A DNA stretch of 64,000 bases. Origin: an uncultured bacterium (lineage in GTDB: Bacteria; Armatimonadota; UBA5829). The stretch is taken from assembly GCA_938074205.1 (NCBI GenBank), contig CALJES010000002.1, positions 62,001-126,000 on the forward strand. Reading direction: 5' to 3'. Within the stretch, counting starts at the first letter, position 1. Each line of letters begins with the position of its first letter. Made by a program: the position numbers and the translations under genes. The notes beneath the pieces are model-generated. The model searched no databases, was not told the origin of the DNA, and was given only the letters and a program-made list of their open reading frames with translations. Below, piece by piece: positions 1 to 8,512 of the stretch.

Positions 1-746
1 TGACGAAAGAAATTTGCATGAGGCCAAGAGGTCTGGTTCTGGTTACTGGCCCCACGGGTTCGGGAAAGTCAACCACGCTGGCAGCCATGGTGGATCACAT
101 AAATAGAAACCGCCGGTGCCACATAATGACGATTGAAGACCCAATTGAGTTTGTTCACGAAGACAAGCTGAGCGAGATCAATCAGCGAGAACTTGAGATC
201 GATACCCACTCCTTTGCCGCCGCTCTGAAGCACGTTATGAGGCAGAACCCCGATGTGATTCTGGTTGGCGAGATGCGGGATCTCGAAACAATATCCCTGG
301 CAATCACCGCTGCTGAAACCGGACACTTGGTCTTTGCTACATTGCACACGACCGATGCACCGCAGACGATTGACCGAATAATCGACGTCTTTCCTCCGGA
401 GCAGCAAAACCAGATCCGCATGCAGCTTTCCGTTACCATACAGGCGATCATATCTCAGACACTTCTCCCGAGAAAAGACATTGAGGGCAGAATTGCTGCG
501 TTCGAAGTAATGGTTGCAACACCCGCGATTCGCACGCTCATCAGAGAGGGGAAGACCCATCAAATATATTCGGACATACAGGCGGGTGCCGAGCACGGCA
601 TGATCTCTCTGGATCAATACTTGATCGAGCTGCTGCGTAAGGGTTACATCGCTTATGAAGATGCGGTGGTTAAATCATCGAATCCAAGAGATTTTGAACA
701 ACTTGCTGCTCGCATGCTCCAGAAAGTGCCGGGGGTGCGCAGATGA
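1..746 (+). CDS. pilT: Type IV pilus retraction ATPase PilT (5' end missing)
   Basis: This is the C-terminal part, about 247 residues, of a PilT-family hexameric ATPase that powers pilus retraction at the inner membrane. The reading frame is open to the window edge (codons before the ATG at 18 read T-K-E-I-C), so the ATG at 18 is internal and the N-terminal PAS-like domain lies outside. Visible motifs are the Walker [10 protein letters not shown], the acidic GEMRD segment, the His box around TLHT, and the PilT-typical AIRTLIRE motif near the C-terminus. It overlaps the next pilT by 4 bp (ATGA), so the two are probably cotranscribed and translationally coupled. Assignment to PilT rather than PilB or GspE rests on the AIRxLIRE motif. 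Confidence 0.93.
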   Translation, partial: TKEICMRPRGLVLVTGPTGSGKSTTLAAMVDHINRNRRCHIMTIEDPIEFVHEDKLSEINQRELEIDTHSFAAALKHVMRQNPDVILVGEMRDLETISLAITAAETGHLVFATLHTTDAPQTIDRIIDVFPPEQQNQIRMQLSVTIQAIISQTLLPRKDIEGRIAAFEVMVATPAIRTLIREGKTHQIYSDIQAGAEHGMISLDQYLIELLRKGYIAYEDAVVKSSNPRDFEQLAARMLQKVPGVRR

Positions 747-1828
747 GCCGAGTGACTGTTGACGATCTCCTAAGACTTACAGTGGAGCGTGACGGATCCG
801 ACTTACACCTCAAGGCCGACAGTCATCCTCTGATAAGAATCTACGGTGATCTTATGCCAGTAGAGGAAGTTCCGCCGCTGACAGCTGACGAGGTTCGAGA
901 TCTTGGCTATAGCATTCTTAGTGATGCTCAGAGAGCCCGCTTTGAGGAAGAGTGGGAGCTCGATTTGGCATACGCCATTGAGGGACTTGCTCGCTTCCGC
1001 GTTAATCTGTTTGTACAACGAGGCCGAGTTGGAGTAGTGTTCAGGGTCATTCCGATACGCATTAGGACCATGGAGGAACTTATGCTTCCTCCGGTGTGCA
1101 AATACTTCGCGGAGCGGCCTAGAGGATTGGTCTTGGTGACCGGACCTGCCGGGTCAGGAAAATCCACAACTCAGGCAGCTATGATCGACTACATCAATAA
1201 AAACATCCCTTGCCATATCGTCACGGTTGAAGATCCGGTGGAGTTCATACACGAGGACATCAAGTGCATTATTAACCAAAGAGAGCTCGATACGGATACG
1301 CTTTCATTTGCAAATGCTCTTAAGTATGTTTTGCGCCAGGACCCGGATGTGATCCTCGTCGGTGAGATGCGAGACCTAGAGACAATTCACCTGGCGATTA
1401 CTGCAGCAGAAACTGGGCACCTAGTTTTTGGAACTTTGCACACGCCTGACGCCGTTCAGACGATTGACCGAGTAATCGATGTATTTCCAATGTATCAGCA
1501 GCAGCAGGTGCGAATGCAGCTTGCGGTGAACTTGGTGGGGGTCATATCTCAGACACTGGTGAAACGAAGGGACGGCAAAGGTCGCGTGGCAGCTTTTGAA
1601 ACACTGGTCGCCATACCCGCCATTAGGAACCTAATTCGCGAGGCTAAAACATACCAGATTGGTTCGATGATCCAAACTGGTTCTAAGCACGGCATGATGA
1701 CCTTGGATCAATACCTTGCTATGCTGGTGCGGAAGGGCATAGTTGACCGCAAGGAAGCAGAGATGAAATGCCAGAACATCAAGGAGTTCAATGCTCTTCT
1801 TGAGGAAGCTACTCCTGCGACAAGGTAG
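743..1828 (+). CDS. pilT: Type IV pilus retraction ATPase PilT, second tandem copy
   Basis: Complete 361-residue PilT/PilU-like ATPase. Residues 1-110 form the N-terminal PAS-like domain (SDLHLK motif near residue 20). Walker A spans residues 134-142 and reads GPAGSGKST, with Ala where Thr is usual. GEMRD, TLHT and AIRNLIRE motifs follow in order. The length matches the PilT family (about 340-370). The start overlaps the stop of the upstream pilT by 4 bp. The paralogues remain similar across the ATPase core, suggesting an old duplication, with one copy perhaps acting like the accessory PilU. Its 3' end overlaps the convergent UROD gene by 20 bp. Confidence 0.94.
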   Translation: MSRVTVDDLLRLTVERDGSDLHLKADSHPLIRIYGDLMPVEEVPPLTADEVRDLGYSILSDAQRARFEEEWELDLAYAIEGLARFRVNLFVQRGRVGVVFRVIPIRIRTMEELMLPPVCKYFAERPRGLVLVTGPAGSGKSTTQAAMIDYINKNIPCHIVTVEDPVEFIHEDIKCIINQRELDTDTLSFANALKYVLRQDPDVILVGEMRDLETIHLAITAAETGHLVFGTLHTPDAVQTIDRVIDVFPMYQQQQVRMQLAVNLVGVISQTLVKRRDGKGRVAAFETLVAIPAIRNLIREAKTYQIGSMIQTGSKHGMMTLDQYLAMLVRKGIVDRKEAEMKCQNIKEFNALLEEATPATR

Positions 1829-2813
1829 TCTTGGTAGTTGCGTATTTGTAGAACTCATCTGCTGCCCACATTTGCCAGTTAGGTTCTACCCCAATAGACC
1901 GAACGTCGCCATAGTAGCCACAGATGAACCCACCTCCACGCGAGCCTAGCTTGTCTATTAGTTCGCGCGCACAGCTTCTTATGTAGCCTTCGTCGCCCGT
2001 AGGCAAGTCCTGTTGGATATCTACTGGCGACCATATAGCCGTCTTGCCATGACAGGTCTCTGCCAGGAAGTCCAATCCTGAAAGCTTCGGCTGATCAAGC
2101 TGCAGAACTTTGATTCCGATTTCGACGAGGGACGGTACGATCTCTTTGATGTACCCGCACGAGTGCATCCAGACATCTAGGCCGAGCGAGTTCGCGTGAG
2201 AAACCAATTCTCGAAACCCCCACTCGAACATCTCGTGCCAGGTCTTGGGCGAGACCAACAAGCGCTCCTGAGTTCCACAGTCTTCTGCGAACATCACACC
2301 GTCCGCGCCAGTGGTCGACCACATATCCATGCAGCGCTTCAGCAAATCTACGATTCTGTGCTGCAGGGCATTGACTTCTTCGGGGTAGAGAAGTACGTCT
2401 GCTAAGAAGACCTCGATCTTGCGCATATACCTCATTATGGCAAATGGAAATCCCGGCAGATGGCCGAGATGATATTTGGCGGGATTTGCGGCGAATAGCT
2501 CTCGCGGCTTTTCGTACCGAATAGGCAAATCGAGACGCGGCATTTGATAAGCGTCGACCTCCGACCAATCCTTTATGACTCCCTCGATAACCTCGCCTCG
2601 TGTGGTGTTTGGGAACGCCTTCCACACGTTGTGCCACTCGTCTTCCCACTGCCGGAACTCAGTGAAGTCCCAGGTGCGCCGCGGCTTCCAGTCCGGATCG
2701 GGTGATATACCACAGCTGCAAATATCGTTTGGATAGGGTGGGGGCAGGGTCATCGGGCATCTATCGGGGTTTTCATAGTTAATGCAACGCAATATGCGTT
2801 CGCGAGACGTCAC
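1809..2813 (-). CDS. Uroporphyrinogen decarboxylase (URO-D) family protein
   Basis: A 334-residue TIM-barrel protein of the URO-D superfamily, read from a GTG start behind a GGAGAAGG ribosome site. The N-terminal TSRERILRCINYENPDR segment is typical of the MtaA/corrinoid-methyltransferase-like branch, not of true HemE. The core has the D-G-V-M-F-A-E-D-C-G strand and an H-S-C-G motif near the C-terminal third, where related methyltransferases bind zinc. No heme genes are nearby, so heme synthesis is not supported. The neighbour is a divergent MFS nucleoside-type transporter, so a methyl-transfer or demethylation role in catabolism is possible but unproven. The substrate is unknown. Confidence 0.8.
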   Translation of the reverse strand: MTSRERILRCINYENPDRCPMTLPPPYPNDICSCGISPDPDWKPRRTWDFTEFRQWEDEWHNVWKAFPNTTRGEVIEGVIKDWSEVDAYQMPRLDLPIRYEKPRELFAANPAKYHLGHLPGFPFAIMRYMRKIEVFLADVLLYPEEVNALQHRIVDLLKRCMDMWSTTGADGVMFAEDCGTQERLLVSPKTWHEMFEWGFRELVSHANSLGLDVWMHSCGYIKEIVPSLVEIGIKVLQLDQPKLSGLDFLAETCHGKTAIWSPVDIQQDLPTGDEGYIRSCARELIDKLGSRGGGFICGYYGDVRSIGVEPNWQMWAADEFYKYATTKTTLSQE

Positions 2814-2941
2814 GTCGACCTTCTCCTATCATTGTCAGATAGTGATACGCTTTGGCTGCACTTTTAACCTGCCTGTCATTTGCAGGAAAACCTTTCTCTT
2901 GCGGATAAAAAGTTACCCAGTACAAACTGTCGGAGGATATT

Positions 2942-4201
2942 ATGACCTGGAGTGTTCGCATACGCCTTAGCGCAATGATGTTCTTGCAATACGCAATATG
3001 GGGAGCCTGGGCGCCCGTCTTGTGGCCTTATCTGGTTAACCCACGCCCGGAAGGCCTAGGGATGAGCAATCCGCAGGCTGCTTTCATATTCGGATTGCTG
3101 TACTTGGCTTGCATACTGGCCCCGTTCACTGGCGGGCAGATAGCGGACCGCTGGGTTCCGACACAGTGGTTTTTGGGTGTGGTGCACCTGCTCGGCGGCG
3201 TTTTTCTTCTGTTTGCGTCAAAGGCAGAGGATTTCCCCGGCATGGCTTGGATGATGGGTATCTACTCCCTTCTTTATGCTCCGACACTGGCACTTACGAA
3301 CTCTCTCGGGTTTCATCACATAAGGGATGAAAAGCTTTTCGGCACGATACGCGTTTTTGGCACGATTGGCTGGATAGTAGCAGGATGGATTCTCACACTT
3401 TGGCGCAACATTGGCACTCCGCCAAATACATCGGATTGTCTGATGCTTGCTGGGATACTCAGCCTGGTCATGGGCATCTTCTGCTTCTTTCTACCTCATA
3501 CCCCTCCAGCGAAAGACCAAGCAGCCGACCCTTTGGCATTTCGGGAGGCTTTCATTCTTCTTAAGAACAGAAACTTTCTTGTTTTTATGGTAATCGCCTT
3601 CGTTGTTACTACCGAACTTCAGTTTTACTACCTTCCCACAGCGGATTTCTTGAACAAGGCTTTGAATATCGCTAAGGAGAACATTCCGCTCACAATGACA
3701 ACAGCACAAATCGCAGAAATAGTCGCGATGGCGTTTTTCCTGAGGTGGGCTTTGCGCAAATGGGGAATCAGGAAAACTCTAGCGGTTGGGGTAATTGCTT
3801 GGCCGCTGCGTTATATTGTCTTCGCGCTTGGACCTGTAGGTCCTGTGGAGGTTATGCGTCCTCTTGTCGTGGCCTCTCTTGCCCTACACGGGCTGGGTTA
3901 TACGTTCTTCTTCGTTGTCAGCCAGATATACGTGGACATGGTAGCTCCTAAAGATATCCGCGCGTCGGCGCAGAGCCTACTAACACTGGTTACGTTGGGC
4001 ATAGGCAACTGGTTAGGCACGCAATTTACGGGCTGGATTATGAACCTATTCAACCCGGCACGCGATGTGCAGGCGTGGACCAAAGTCTTCCTGGTTCCCT
4101 GCGCACTTACCGTCGCTTGCGCACTGGCGTTCTTGTTGTTTTTCAAGGATCCGGAGAAAGAGAGGGCGCCGCAGTCACAAACCGAGTTTACAGTGGTTTG
4201 A
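2942..4201 (+). CDS. MFS transporter, nucleoside:H+ symporter (NupG/XapB) type
   Basis: A 419-residue integral membrane protein with about 12 hydrophobic segments. The start YAIWGAWAPVLWPYL and the segments ALTNSLGFHHI and F-G-T-I-R-V-F-G-T-I-G-W match the nucleoside:H+ symporter branch of the major facilitator superfamily (NupG, XapB). Many members in free-living bacteria lie beside sugar or polyol genes and may carry other substrates. The ATG follows a clear GGAGG at 2933-2937. It is divergent from the URO-D gene, with 128 bp between the two starts, so both may share a regulatory region. Confidence 0.85.
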   Translation: MTWSVRIRLSAMMFLQYAIWGAWAPVLWPYLVNPRPEGLGMSNPQAAFIFGLLYLACILAPFTGGQIADRWVPTQWFLGVVHLLGGVFLLFASKAEDFPGMAWMMGIYSLLYAPTLALTNSLGFHHIRDEKLFGTIRVFGTIGWIVAGWILTLWRNIGTPPNTSDCLMLAGILSLVMGIFCFFLPHTPPAKDQAADPLAFREAFILLKNRNFLVFMVIAFVVTTELQFYYLPTADFLNKALNIAKENIPLTMTTAQIAEIVAMAFFLRWALRKWGIRKTLAVGVIAWPLRYIVFALGPVGPVEVMRPLVVASLALHGLGYTFFFVVSQIYVDMVAPKDIRASAQSLLTLVTLGIGNWLGTQFTGWIMNLFNPARDVQAWTKVFLVPCALTVACALAFLLFFKDPEKERAPQSQTEFTVV

Positions 4202-4376
4202 TCTAGGCGTTTAGACATAGGGTGTTTATTGTAATAACGTCTCAACGTTCTTTTCTGCAATCTTGCTTTCAACCAATTAGATGCTGTCCGTTGTCGGATG
4301 CAGCCGGGTGTGTCGCAGAGTTGATCGCATAATCAAGAATTCGATCAAGCAAAGGGAGTTTCAAGTAGGAGGTGCA

Positions 4377-5114
4377 ATGGGATTTCTTCAGGGTCAGGTA
4401 GCGTTTGTAACTGGTGCTAGTCGAGGAATAGGACGCGCAATCTCTGTGGCGCTAGCTCGTGAGGGAGCGGCGGTTGCTGCGGCAGCGCGAAGTGAAGTGA
4501 ACCTTCAAGAGCTTTGCGCCGAGATCAGAAACTTCGGGGGTAAAGCTGTTCCGGTGGCTCTCGATCTTCGATCAGAGGATTCCATACGAAGGGCGGTTGA
4601 TGAAGTAAAGTCAGTTCTTGGTAACATCGACATTCTGGTGAACAACGCAGGCGTCATGGCGCTCCACAAAGTTGTAGATACCCCAACGGAAGTCTGGGAC
4701 GAGATTATGAGCACGAACGTGCGCGGTGTTTTTCTGATGTGCAGAGAAGTAATTCCCAGCATGATAGAACGCCGGAAGGGAAGGATAATAAATATAGGTT
4801 CCCTGGCTGGACGCCGCGGCTATGACGAGCAGGGAGCTTATTGTGCGTCGAAGCACGCGTTAGTGGGTCTCTCAAAGGTCCTAGCGATAGAAACTCAGAA
4901 ATTCGGTATTCGAGTGCACGTGTTGAGTCCTGGTGGAGTTCTGACCGGTTTATCTAAGGAACTACGGGCATCGAGAGGCGAGCCAGAAGACTCTCCAGAA
5001 TGGATGACGCCAGAAGAAGTAGCACAGGCGGTACTTTATCTTTGTAGGCAAGAGGGAGCTGCGGTGACGGACGAGCTATGCTTGCGACGTTTTGCATCCG
5101 AACCCTGGAGATAA
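4377..5114 (+). CDS. Short-chain dehydrogenase/reductase (SDR)
   Basis: A 245-residue classical SDR, a cytoplasmic NAD(P)-dependent oxidoreductase. It shows the Rossmann cofactor motif TGASRGIGRA (residues 12-21), NNAG, the catalytic Ser in G-S-L-A-G, and Tyr/Lys in YCASK. The ATG at 4377 is chosen because an AGGAGG lies 5 nt upstream and family alignment begins at GFLQGQVAFVTG; an upstream ATG at 4281 adds 32 residues with no homology. The C-terminus is shorter than in many FabG-like members (about 250). It stands alone and is convergent with the galactokinase-like gene, with only 9 bp between stops. The substrate cannot be predicted. Confidence 0.88.
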   Translation: MGFLQGQVAFVTGASRGIGRAISVALAREGAAVAAAARSEVNLQELCAEIRNFGGKAVPVALDLRSEDSIRRAVDEVKSVLGNIDILVNNAGVMALHKVVDTPTEVWDEIMSTNVRGVFLMCREVIPSMIERRKGRIINIGSLAGRRGYDEQGAYCASKHALVGLSKVLAIETQKFGIRVHVLSPGGVLTGLSKELRASRGEPEDSPEWMTPEEVAQAVLYLCRQEGAAVTDELCLRRFASEPWR

Positions 5115-5123
5115 TAGGGAGTC

Positions 5124-6536
5124 TTACGCTCCGAATATGCAGGCTCCATCAACCGGCTTTGTGACAAATAACACTTGGTCGCGTTTCGGAGGGGTCGGTA
5201 GCCCGCGTGTGGGCAGAAATCGTTCGTAATAGTCCGTCCAAACTGTGTCGAGAAGATCAGAAGCTTGTTCTTGTCTAACCAGTGCGACTGCGCACCCGCC
5301 AAATCCGGCACCAGTTAGTCGGGCTCCTAGAGCCCCTCGTTGCCGCAATACTTCGACAAGATAATCTAGCTCCGGGCAACTGATTTCGTAATTCTCGGCA
5401 CACGACGAGTGCGATTCGTTCATGAGTTTCCCCAGCGCAGCTGCATCACCGCATTCTGCTGCCAGAGCTGCGCGTTCTACGCGGTCGGCTTCGGTCAGAA
5501 CGTGTAAGCAACGCTTTTTGGGATGGAATCCGTCTTTAGGTTCGGGTAATAGGCTTCCGTCACGCAAAGTTAAGCAGCGCCGCCTAAGTTCATCTTCCGC
5601 AACTCCGACGATGGAAGCCACCTGCGACACTGTAAGTGGATCTTCGGGCAAGGAATCTAGAGCTTCTAGCCAGTTTGGTTCGAGCGATACATAGTCTCGA
5701 AGCAAGGCTACTTCAGAAACTCGCGGATTTCGATGACTGGAAGCGTGCTTCAATAACTCAAGTCCCAGCCGGCACTCGGTAACACGGGTGTTGAAAGCTA
5801 TCCTCGCGGTCCCCGTCTTGCTGGCTGTGACCATACTGTTGGCCACTGCAATCAAACAACCACCGGGAAGCGATACCGGCCGAACGCGCAAAGGAAAAAA
5901 GTCAATCTTTAGGGCACTGCCAGCCTGCCCCATAAGCGAGACAGCCTGGTCCATTCCTCCGCCTTCCGTGCCTACGTAACGCTCGCCCTTGGCAAGAAGT
6001 TCCGCTAGCTCAACGCGGTCGATATTAAGGTCGCGACCAAACACCAGCGCTGAGGCTACAACAACCGCTGAACTACTCGAAAGGCCTGCCCCGGGCGGGA
6101 TGTTACCCCCTATACACCCCTTAATACCAGAAAGTGGTAGTTTGTCGGGGCAATTTAGGGACGCCCAGTTCCAAGTAGCTTGCGCTGCTGCCTTGATGTA
6201 GTTTCCCCAATGCCCAGTCTCGAATTTGGGAATGCTGCCTGACAGCATGAAAACTGCCTTGGGATATATCGGATCCAAAGCAACCACTTCTACTGTTGGA
6301 GAGTCGACGGGAGAGAATGCGAACACTATCTCGCGATCAATAGCCATGGGCATGACCGGCAACCCATTGTAGTCAGTGTGCTCACCGATTATGTTGACGC
6401 GACCCGGTGCTCGAACCACTCCCACCTGCCGGCATTCTGGAAATTTTCGCCGGAACTTTCGAAGAACGGCTAGAAAGAGGCCGTCACTACCAGCTGCGAG
6501 CAATCGTTTCTCCATTTCCTCTATAGGAAGAAGCAT
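5124..6536 (-). CDS. galK: GHMP kinase: galactokinase / N-acetylgalactosamine kinase (GALK2-like)
   Basis: A 470-residue GHMP sugar kinase, longer than E. coli GalK (382). It has the galactokinase signature GRVNIIGEHTDYN, the ATP loop PPGAGLSSSSA, and the C-terminal LTGAGFGGCAVAL. The active-site region reads GTEGGGMDQ (bases 5941-5977), as in eukaryotic GALK2, yeast Gal1 and plant galactokinases; typical bacterial GalK has a CGIMDQ-type motif. The NTRVTECRLG segment and an extra helical insertion near residues 300-350 also match GALK2. It likely phosphorylates galactose or GalNAc at C1. The ATG at 6536 is preferred over a GTG at 6551 because GGGAG lies 8 nt upstream. It is last in the operon with the nucleotidyltransferase and C26 genes. 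Confidence 0.88.
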   Translation of the reverse strand: MLLPIEEMEKRLLAAGSDGLFLAVLRKFRRKFPECRQVGVVRAPGRVNIIGEHTDYNGLPVMPMAIDREIVFAFSPVDSPTVEVVALDPIYPKAVFMLSGSIPKFETGHWGNYIKAAAQATWNWASLNCPDKLPLSGIKGCIGGNIPPGAGLSSSSAVVVASALVFGRDLNIDRVELAELLAKGERYVGTEGGGMDQAVSLMGQAGSALKIDFFPLRVRPVSLPGGCLIAVANSMVTASKTGTARIAFNTRVTECRLGLELLKHASSHRNPRVSEVALLRDYVSLEPNWLEALDSLPEDPLTVSQVASIVGVAEDELRRRCLTLRDGSLLPEPKDGFHPKKRCLHVLTEADRVERAALAAECGDAAALGKLMNESHSSCAENYEISCPELDYLVEVLRQRGALGARLTGAGFGGCAVALVRQEQASDLLDTVWTDYYERFLPTRGLPTPPKRDQVLFVTKPVDGACIFGA

Positions 6537-6598
6537 CTTTCGATCTCCCACACATTCGAATCAATGATTCAGATTAGGAAAAAATCAGTTTTGGATAG

Positions 6599-7516
6599 TC
6601 AGTTCCACAACGGGCTCGGGTACACACCTCGCCTTACCAAATCAGCGATGGCAGCTTCCACCAACGAACGATCCTCTCGGTAAGTTATTCCAAACCACTT
6701 TTCCTCAGTATGCAACACCTTCACCCTCGCTTTGCCCTTTTTGACTAGGTTGCCTACCACGTCAGGCAGATAAAACTCTGCTTTTTCCAGGTTGACCGAA
6801 CAATTGCTCAAGAAAAATTTGAATTGTGACTCCAGTTCTTCTAATATGCTGGGTGTGAAACCCCAGGCGTTCATGGAAACAATGGTATTAGGATCAAGCG
6901 TAACCTTTTGTCCCTTTTCATCAGTGTACGCTGCACCATCGTCGAATTTTTCAATGCCGGTGCGTTCGCGAACATCTAGGAGGTACCCGTCCGGACTCAC
7001 CACGCATATCCCGCGAGACACAGGGCCGCTGGGTGACAGTGTGTTTGCCAATGTGTAGCCGACCATGCAGTAATTGTGCACGCCATTTATGTCCTCAGCG
7101 CCGCGAAGGTAACTTGCTAGGGCATCAAAAGCGCCAGGTCCGTAGAAATCGTCAGCGTTGATGACCGCGAGGGGTCCGTTTACGGCATTTCTGCAGCAAA
7201 GCACTGCGTGGCCAGTTCCCCACGGTTTCTTTCGATTGGCGGGAACACTTAAACCCTCCGGTAAGTAGTCAAGTTCTTGAATAACATAGTTCAGCCTTAT
7301 TCGCTTGCTTGCGGTAGACTCGTATCTTTCCTGTAACGCTTCTTTGAGATTACGGTTTACCACCAATACGATGCTGCCAAATCCGGATCTTGCGGCATCG
7401 TAGATGGAGTAATCCAAGATGAATTCGCCATTCGGTCCTACAGGATCGACCTGTTTGAATCCGCCGTATCGGCTTCCTAAGCCGGCAGCAAGAATGACGA
7501 GACTGGGCGAGCTCAT
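6599..7516 (-). CDS. Sugar-1-phosphate nucleotidyltransferase
   Basis: A 305-residue NTP-transferase (GT-A fold) with the N-terminal nucleotide loop LAAGLGSRYGGFKQ and the metal-binding N-A-D-D-F-Y strand near residue 120. Enzymes of this type join NTP and a sugar 1-phosphate to give NDP-sugar and pyrophosphate. It overlaps the upstream C26 gene by 4 bp and is followed 62 bp later by the GALK2-like kinase. The pair would make a sugar 1-phosphate and activate it directly, a uridylyltransferase-independent route to UDP-Gal or UDP-GalNAc. The sugar and nucleotide specificity are inferred only from this context. Confidence 0.85.
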   Translation of the reverse strand: MSSPSLVILAAGLGSRYGGFKQVDPVGPNGEFILDYSIYDAARSGFGSIVLVVNRNLKEALQERYESTASKRIRLNYVIQELDYLPEGLSVPANRKKPWGTGHAVLCCRNAVNGPLAVINADDFYGPGAFDALASYLRGAEDINGVHNYCMVGYTLANTLSPSGPVSRGICVVSPDGYLLDVRERTGIEKFDDGAAYTDEKGQKVTLDPNTIVSMNAWGFTPSILEELESQFKFFLSNCSVNLEKAEFYLPDVVGNLVKKGKARVKVLHTEEKWFGITYREDRSLVEAAIADLVRRGVYPSPLWN

Positions 7517-8289
7517 AGCTGTTTTCTCCTGCTCATTTGTTGTCTGGATGCTTCAACGAAAACTTCAAAGAGCGAGTTGGACAGGTCGTAGATATAGGAG
7601 TCTTGCTGACGTTCAGGATGCCACTGAACTCCAACTATAAAGCGCGAATCCTGGACCTCAATAGCTTCCACTAAGCCATCCGGAGCGAGTGCCGTGGCTT
7701 TGAAACCGCGTGGAACCATTTCGGGTACCAGTCCTTGATGGTGCCTTGAGTTCACGACGAGACTAGTTCGGCCGTAAGCTTTCTGAACAACGCTTCCAGG
7801 CGCGAGTAACACTTCGTGGTATGCACTTACGCCGGCTTCTGAGGCGCGATGTTCCAGGGCGCCTGGAACGCACTTTTTTATGTCGGGTATGAGTTTTCCT
7901 GCCAGAACTATGTTCAGTAACTGAATACCGCGACAAATGGCAAGAATAGGCAGGCCTATCTCTATGGCGTGCTTGGCGATGGGAAGCTCGTATTCGTCCC
8001 GTTCAGGTTCACATTGCAAGCCATACACTTGGATGACGTCTTCCGCACTGAGATGCTCGTCGCCTGGCAGCCTGTTGTAATGGTTCGGATGAACATCCCA
8101 TCCACCGGATAATAGTACGCCGTCACAGGTCGCGATTTGAAAGGGCAAATGGCAGTTGAGAGGAACACAAACTGCTCCGAGACGCTCCAGCGGAAGCGCG
8201 TAGGAATTGTAATAATCTCCTCCTATGTTCCACTGGGGATGCGTACCCGTTGTAATGCCTATAACAGGCTTATCGCGTGATTCAAACAT
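7513..8289 (-). CDS. Class I glutamine amidotransferase-like hydrolase (peptidase C26, PuuD-like)
   Basis: A 258-residue protein of the C26 family, which includes gamma-glutamyl-GABA hydrolase PuuD. It contains G-V-L-L-S-G-G-W-D (the oxyanion strand), nucleophile Cys119 in AICRG, N-S-R-H-H-Q, and the catalytic His/Glu in QWHPE. The ATG at 8289 is chosen because homology starts at KPVIGIT; an upstream extension to 8379 looks non-coding. The ribosome site is weak (GAAAG). It is the first gene of the operon with the nucleotidyltransferase and the GALK2-like kinase. Its role there is unclear: it could release an amide-linked sugar or amine, or deglutamylate a conjugate. Confidence 0.85.
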   Translation of the reverse strand: MFESRDKPVIGITTGTHPQWNIGGDYYNSYALPLERLGAVCVPLNCHLPFQIATCDGVLLSGGWDVHPNHYNRLPGDEHLSAEDVIQVYGLQCEPERDEYELPIAKHAIEIGLPILAICRGIQLLNIVLAGKLIPDIKKCVPGALEHRASEAGVSAYHEVLLAPGSVVQKAYGRTSLVVNSRHHQGLVPEMVPRGFKATALAPDGLVEAIEVQDSRFIVGVQWHPERQQDSYIYDLSNSLFEVFVEASRQQMSRRKQL

Positions 8290-8302
8290 CACTTTCTGCG
8301 TT

Positions 8303-8332
8303 ATTCTACTTATAAGCCGACATACTTGCCAA
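8303..8332 (-). promoter_or_regulatory. Possible promoter of the C26-nucleotidyltransferase-kinase operon
   Basis: On the minus strand TTGGCA (8327-8332) and TAGAAT (8303-8308) are separated by 18 nt. The predicted transcript would start almost at the ATG at 8289, leaving little leader, which fits the weak ribosome site but also makes the call uncertain. Confidence 0.3.
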
Positions 8333-8413
8333 TAGAAACTTGCTACCACGACAGCTGCTGAGCAAAGCCTAGGAACCAAACTTTTGCACGGGCGTATCTG
8401 CTGAAAAGGGCCA

Positions 8414-8452
8414 GTGTTAATGAACCCTTTTACATTTCTGCACCGTTAACAC
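8414..8452. promoter_or_regulatory. 7-bp inverted repeat, possible operator
   Basis: GTGTTAA (8414-8420) and TTAACAC (8446-8452) form an inverted repeat with a 25-nt AT-rich spacer, in the gap between the end of the nikR operon and the start of the C26 operon. It could bind a dimeric regulator. No regulator is assigned. Confidence 0.3.
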
Positions 8453-8512
8453 AGTGTAAAGTCCGATGAGGCAAAGAGGCCTGAGTTGACCTATCGGGCA
8501 GCTTATTTGAAG

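Noticed and set aside
1809-2813. HemE uroporphyrinogen decarboxylase of heme synthesis
   Set aside because: The sequence fits the methyltransferase-like branch and there are no heme genes nearby; the same holds for 15792-16913.
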